Assembly: GCF_035762905.1 (NCBI RefSeq)
Contig: NZ_DASUCC010000040.1
Coordinates: 11,502 to 75,501 of the forward strand
Direction of reading: 5' to 3'
Source of the DNA: DASYTH01 sp035762905
Lineage (GTDB): Bacteria > Actinomycetota > Actinomycetes > Mycobacteriales > Pseudonocardiaceae
Length of the DNA: 64,000 nt
Below are positions 61,435 through 64,000 of this stretch, piece after piece. Position 1 is the stretch's first letter; every line of letters begins with the position of its first letter. A program made the translations under genes and the position numbers. The notes beneath the pieces were generated by a model. It worked only from the letters and a program-made list of their open reading frames with translations, did not search any database and was not told where the DNA came from.

Positions 61435-61479
61435 TGTCATCCTTTCGATGACGGCCTACTTGTCATCGGATCGATGACA
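61435..61479. promoter_or_regulatory. Two RheA-type operators in the regulator-hsp20 intergenic region
   Basis: Operator 1 (61435-61453) is TGTCATC-CTTTC-GATGACG, one base from perfect, five bases upstream of the regulator GTG. Operator 2 (61461-61479) is a perfect TGTCATC-GGATC-GATGACA and fills the spacer of the hsp20 promoter. Both have the 5-base spacer described for RheA. Confidence 0.85.
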
Positions 61480-61488
61480 TGTTATACC
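61460..61488 (+). promoter_or_regulatory. hsp20 promoter
   Basis: TTGTCA (61460-61465) and TATACC (61483-61488) are separated by 17 bp and overlap the perfect RheA-type operator, so a bound repressor would block polymerase directly. Transcription would start near 61495, about 39 bases before the hsp20 ATG. Confidence 0.7.
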
Positions 61489-61533
61489 TGTGGTGCGTGT
61501 TGACAACAGAGTTTCGACGAGGAGGGTGTTCCC

Positions 61534-61974
61534 ATGTTGATGCGCACGGACCCGTTCCGCGAGCTTGACCGGCTGACCCAGCAGGTCTTCGGCAACACCG
61601 CGGGAACCTGGTCCCGCCCCACCGCCATGCCCATGGACGCCTACCGGGCCGGCGAAGAGTTCGTGGTGGCCTTCGATCTGCCGGGAGTGGACCCGGACGC
61701 GATCGAGCTCGACGTGGAGCGCAACGTGCTGACCGTGAAGGCCGAGCGGCGTCCGGTCACCACCGGCGGCAACGTCGAGATGCAGGTCGCCGAGCGTCCG
61801 CTTGGCGTGTTCTCCCGCCAGCTCTTCCTCGGCGACACCCTGGACACCGAACGCATCAACGCCAGCTACGAGGCCGGCGTGCTGACGCTGCGGATCCCGA
61901 TCGCCGAGAAGGCCAAGCCGCGCAAGATCACCATCGACAGCGCCGACCGCGACCGCCGCGAGATCGACGCCTGA
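61534..61974 (+). CDS. hsp20: Hsp20/alpha-crystallin family small heat-shock protein
   Basis: This 146-residue chaperone begins with MLMRTDPFRELDRLTQQVFG. The alpha-crystallin domain spans about residues 38-130 (DAYRAGEEFVVAFDLPGVDP, VLTVKAERRP, FSRQLFLGDTLDTERINASY, GVLTLRIPIAEKAKPRKI); the C-terminal I-x-I-type tail is present in RKITID. It holds unfolding proteins during heat stress. AGGAGG lies about 8-10 bases before the ATG. It is divergent from the RheA-like regulator. Confidence 0.95.
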   Translation: MLMRTDPFRELDRLTQQVFGNTAGTWSRPTAMPMDAYRAGEEFVVAFDLPGVDPDAIELDVERNVLTVKAERRPVTTGGNVEMQVAERPLGVFSRQLFLGDTLDTERINASYEAGVLTLRIPIAEKAKPRKITIDSADRDRREIDA

Positions 61975-61983
61975 TCCGGTTCG

Positions 61984-62013
61984 CCGGTCCCGGCCGCATC
62001 CGGCCGGGACCGG
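61984..62013 (+). terminator. Hairpin terminator after hsp20
   Basis: CCGGTCCCGGCCG (61984-61996) pairs perfectly with CGGCCGGGACCGG (62001-62013) around a CATC loop. It lies ten bases after the hsp20 stop and just before the TetR gene, so the two genes are probably separate transcripts. Confidence 0.65.
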
Positions 62014-62037
62014 AACCGCGCCGGTTAGCATGCACCC

Positions 62038-62670
62038 GTGCCTTCAGTCACCCGTGCAACGCCGCACGGCCGGTCCAACCGGCGCGAGGCCATGGAGCGC
62101 CGCCTGCTCGAGGCGGTCGAGGCGCTGCTCGGTGCGGGGGTCAGCTTCACCGAGTTGAGCGTGGAGCGACTGGCCAGCACGGCCGGCATCTCCCGCTCCA
62201 CCTTCTACGTGCACTTCCAGGACAAGGGCCAGCTGGTACTGCGGCTGGTCCGCACCGTGCTGGCCGAGCTGAGCGAGGTCTCCAGCCGCTGGTGGTCGGT
62301 CTCCGACCGGGCGGTGCGCTCCGACCTGCTCGAGGCACTGACCGCGATCGTGTCCGGCTACCGCCGGCACGCCGCCATCTTCACCGCCGCCGTCGAGACC
62401 GCCACCTACGACACCGAGGTCGCCGACGAACTGCGCACCCAGATGCAGACCGTCGCCGACGCCACCCGGTCCGCCATCGAACGCGGCCAGGCCGCCGGAG
62501 TGATGCGCGCCGTCGACCCCGCGGTCACCGCCGCCGTGCTCACCGGCATGGTCGAACGCGCCGGCTACCAACTCGTCCGCGGCTCCGACCCGGCCGGCGA
62601 CCACGCCATCGTGCTGGTACTGACCGACATCATCTGGACCACCCTCTACGGCGCGGAGCCAACGGTCTAG
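62038..62670 (+). CDS. TetR-family transcriptional regulator
   Basis: This 210-residue regulator has an N-terminal HTH (about 18-65; LSVERLASTAGISRSTFYVH, then FQDKGQLVLRL) and an all-helical ligand-binding domain, ending RGSDPAGDHAIVLVLTDIIW. The GTG at 62038 is chosen. No adjacent divergent target is clear; the downstream gene converges on it, so the target may lie elsewhere. The preceding hairpin separates it from hsp20. Confidence 0.9.
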   Translation: MPSVTRATPHGRSNRREAMERRLLEAVEALLGAGVSFTELSVERLASTAGISRSTFYVHFQDKGQLVLRLVRTVLAELSEVSSRWWSVSDRAVRSDLLEALTAIVSGYRRHAAIFTAAVETATYDTEVADELRTQMQTVADATRSAIERGQAAGVMRAVDPAVTAAVLTGMVERAGYQLVRGSDPAGDHAIVLVLTDIIWTTLYGAEPTV

Positions 62671-62678
62671 CGGAGCGG

Positions 62679-63721
62679 TCAGACTCGGCGCCACATGACG
62701 GGTGTCCCCAGCGGGTGGTTGCGAGAATGGCCGACGACCACGCCATCGTTGGTCAGGCTGGATCGCGGCGCGGGAGAGAAATCCGTGGGCAGCTCAACCC
62801 GATGTCCGTCCTCTTCCTCAATGAACCACGGACCGCTCCCGGCGGCCCGGGCGAGCAGGTGTCCGTGTCCGTTCATCGCAAAGATCGACACACCGGGCAG
62901 AACCCGGCGCAGGTGCCCTGCGGTGTTCCAGATCGCCGCAGCGAACTGAATCGCGGCCCCGGCGATCCTGCCGTTGCTGATCGTCAACGCACTGTGTTCG
63001 GCATCTTCCCGCACCCGCCGCAACTCCTGCGGCTGCCCGCTTCGGTCCCACCGATAGGCGCGACTGCTTCCGGCCCCGTTGGGTTCGACCACGGATGCCA
63101 CGACGGTGCCGTCACGCCGATCGAGACACCGAAGGCCGACGTCGGGAACGGCATGGCCAGCAGCCGGTAGAACCCCGGATCATTGGCTGGCCATACGATC
63201 ACCCGACCGTTCGCGGTCCCGACCACGTCGCCCCGCTCGTTGACCGACGTCGCAACGCTCTCCGCCCCGGCCGGTACCGGTAGATCTTCAAAACGCCCGC
63301 CGGCGTACCGGGTAGCCTGCCGCCGAAAGTCGAACCCGAAATGCGACCCCACCGCCACCCCGCTGGTATTGACCGCAACCAGTTCGGTCAACTCCTCGAA
63401 CGCCTCACCGAGCACGGTCGGCACCTCGTTCTGCCAGATCACCCCACGCCGGTGCTGCCCACCCGCAATCGTATCAACCCATCCGACAAACCGATCCACC
63501 CCATCAGTCCCGGCCACCGTCCCGAAAAACGCACCCCCCGGCAACGGCAATGCCGTCGCCGTCCACACAACCTCCTGCCGCCCCACCTCTCCCACGGCCG
63601 GAACCGGCCCAACCACCCCAACCGCAACCGCCACCAACACCCCGACACCCACCGTCGAATTCAGAACGGACAAGCTCGAGATCAATGTTGCCCGGCCCAC
63701 GGCCACCCCATTTCCGTGCAT
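62679..63721 (-). pseudogene. Frameshifted membrane-anchored HAF-like repeat protein
   Basis: Two overlapping frames encode consecutive parts of one protein. The N-terminal part (start about 63721; signal anchor STVGVGVLVAVAVGVVGPVP, then SVNERGDVVGTANGRVIVWP) runs out of homology near 63120. The next frame then continues with DRRDGTVVASVVEPNGAG, LTISNGRIAGA and LTNDGVVVGHSRN to the stop at 62679. Inserting one base near 63117-63124 restores a continuous ~347-residue chain with HAF-like propeller repeats (N-x-G-x-VVG ... W). It could be a real inactivation or a sequencing error. It converges on the TetR gene. Confidence 0.6.
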
Positions 63722-63859
63722 ACGACAAATACGCGAACACGGCCAGGTGACCGGCTCGCCACCGCACCGTGCGGCGATATCAGAACCCCGTCCCAGTAAG
63801 CAGGACACAGTATCTTGAGGTGATCAAGCCACGTCAACCACACCAATAAGCAGCGGCTA

Positions 63860-64000
63860 GGGGACTGTAATCTCAACGGTGTAACTGTCCAAAGTGGAGG
63901 TTGCATTGATGAGTAGTGAGAGTAGTGCCAGGTCAGCAGCGGCGGGCACGCCGGCGGTGGATCGGCAGGTGGTGGCCGAGTTGGTGGCTCGGGCCCGGGC
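63860..64000 (+). mobile_element. IS256-family insertion sequence, left end (cut by window edge)
   Basis: A candidate terminal inverted repeat begins near 63860: GGGACTGTAATCTCAACGGT, then GTAACTGTCC (63861-63890). This resembles ends of actinobacterial IS256 elements as I recall them. The transposase starts 18 bases after it. The right end is outside the window. Confidence 0.6.
63909..64000 (+). CDS. IS256-family transposase, N-terminal fragment
   Basis: The ATG at 63909 has TGGAGGTT about ten bases upstream. The 30 visible residues start MSSESSARSAAAG and continue VDRQVVAELVARARA, which is the typical opening of IS256-family (MuDr-like) transposases in actinobacteria. The DDE catalytic domain lies beyond the window. 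Confidence 0.72.
   Translation, partial: MSSESSARSAAAGTPAVDRQVVAELVARAR

Overview
The window is very GC-rich, about 70% by eye. It is dense with actinobacterial families: SARP and nSTAND regulators, HAF and WD40 propellers, ROK/LacI sugar regulators, a RheA-like heat-shock repressor, and many GTG/TTG starts with 4-bp ATGA/GTGA overlaps. It looks like chromosomal DNA of a soil or plant-associated filamentous actinobacterium, possibly of the Pseudonocardiales; the genus is a guess. No rRNA, tRNA, CRISPR array or prophage was recognised. The window cuts a secreted-protein gene at the left edge and an IS256-family transposase at the right edge.

Left part (1-11.9 kb): a nucleotidyltransferase, then a branched-chain-amino-acid-type ABC importer in which the second permease and first ATPase are one fused protein. 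A GntR/FCD regulator follows, then a tight catabolic operon. Its genes encode homologues of the three lower-pathway gallate enzymes (4-oxalomesaconate hydratase, 4-carboxy-4-hydroxy-2-oxoadipate aldolase, 4-oxalomesaconate tautomerase) plus a vicinal-oxygen-chelate extradiol dioxygenase. Known gallate dioxygenases are of the unrelated LigAB type, so this may be an undescribed ring-cleavage route. A WYL regulator with a divergent VOC gene follows.

Middle (12-36 kb): a membrane HTH-nSTAND protein with 14 WD40 repeats; a secreted pectate lyase; a LysR-molybdopterin oxidoreductase pair; a secreted CBM32/beta-helix glycanase under tandem LacI-type operators; tandem LacI and ROK regulators; and a divergent peptide-type ABC importer with a GH1 beta-glucosidase, probably for beta-glucoside uptake. 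Next come a stress protein, a DUF1023 alpha/beta hydrolase and two small exported or membrane proteins, one with a QAGxIHGGVH-like motif, placed divergently to a SARP-NB-ARC-TPR regulator.

Right part (39-64 kb): beta-oxidation genes (FadJ-like, TesB, SDR), a serine hydrolase, a small secreted HExxH protein, an M24 peptidase, an overlapping GH13/GH63 glycosidase pair, a seven-repeat HAF protein, an AI-2E family exporter, a two-component system and a second molybdopterin oxidoreductase. These are followed by an ABC exporter, a beta-carbonic anhydrase, a RheA-like regulator coupled to a ZIP transporter and divergent from hsp20, a TetR regulator, a frameshifted propeller gene and the IS256 element.
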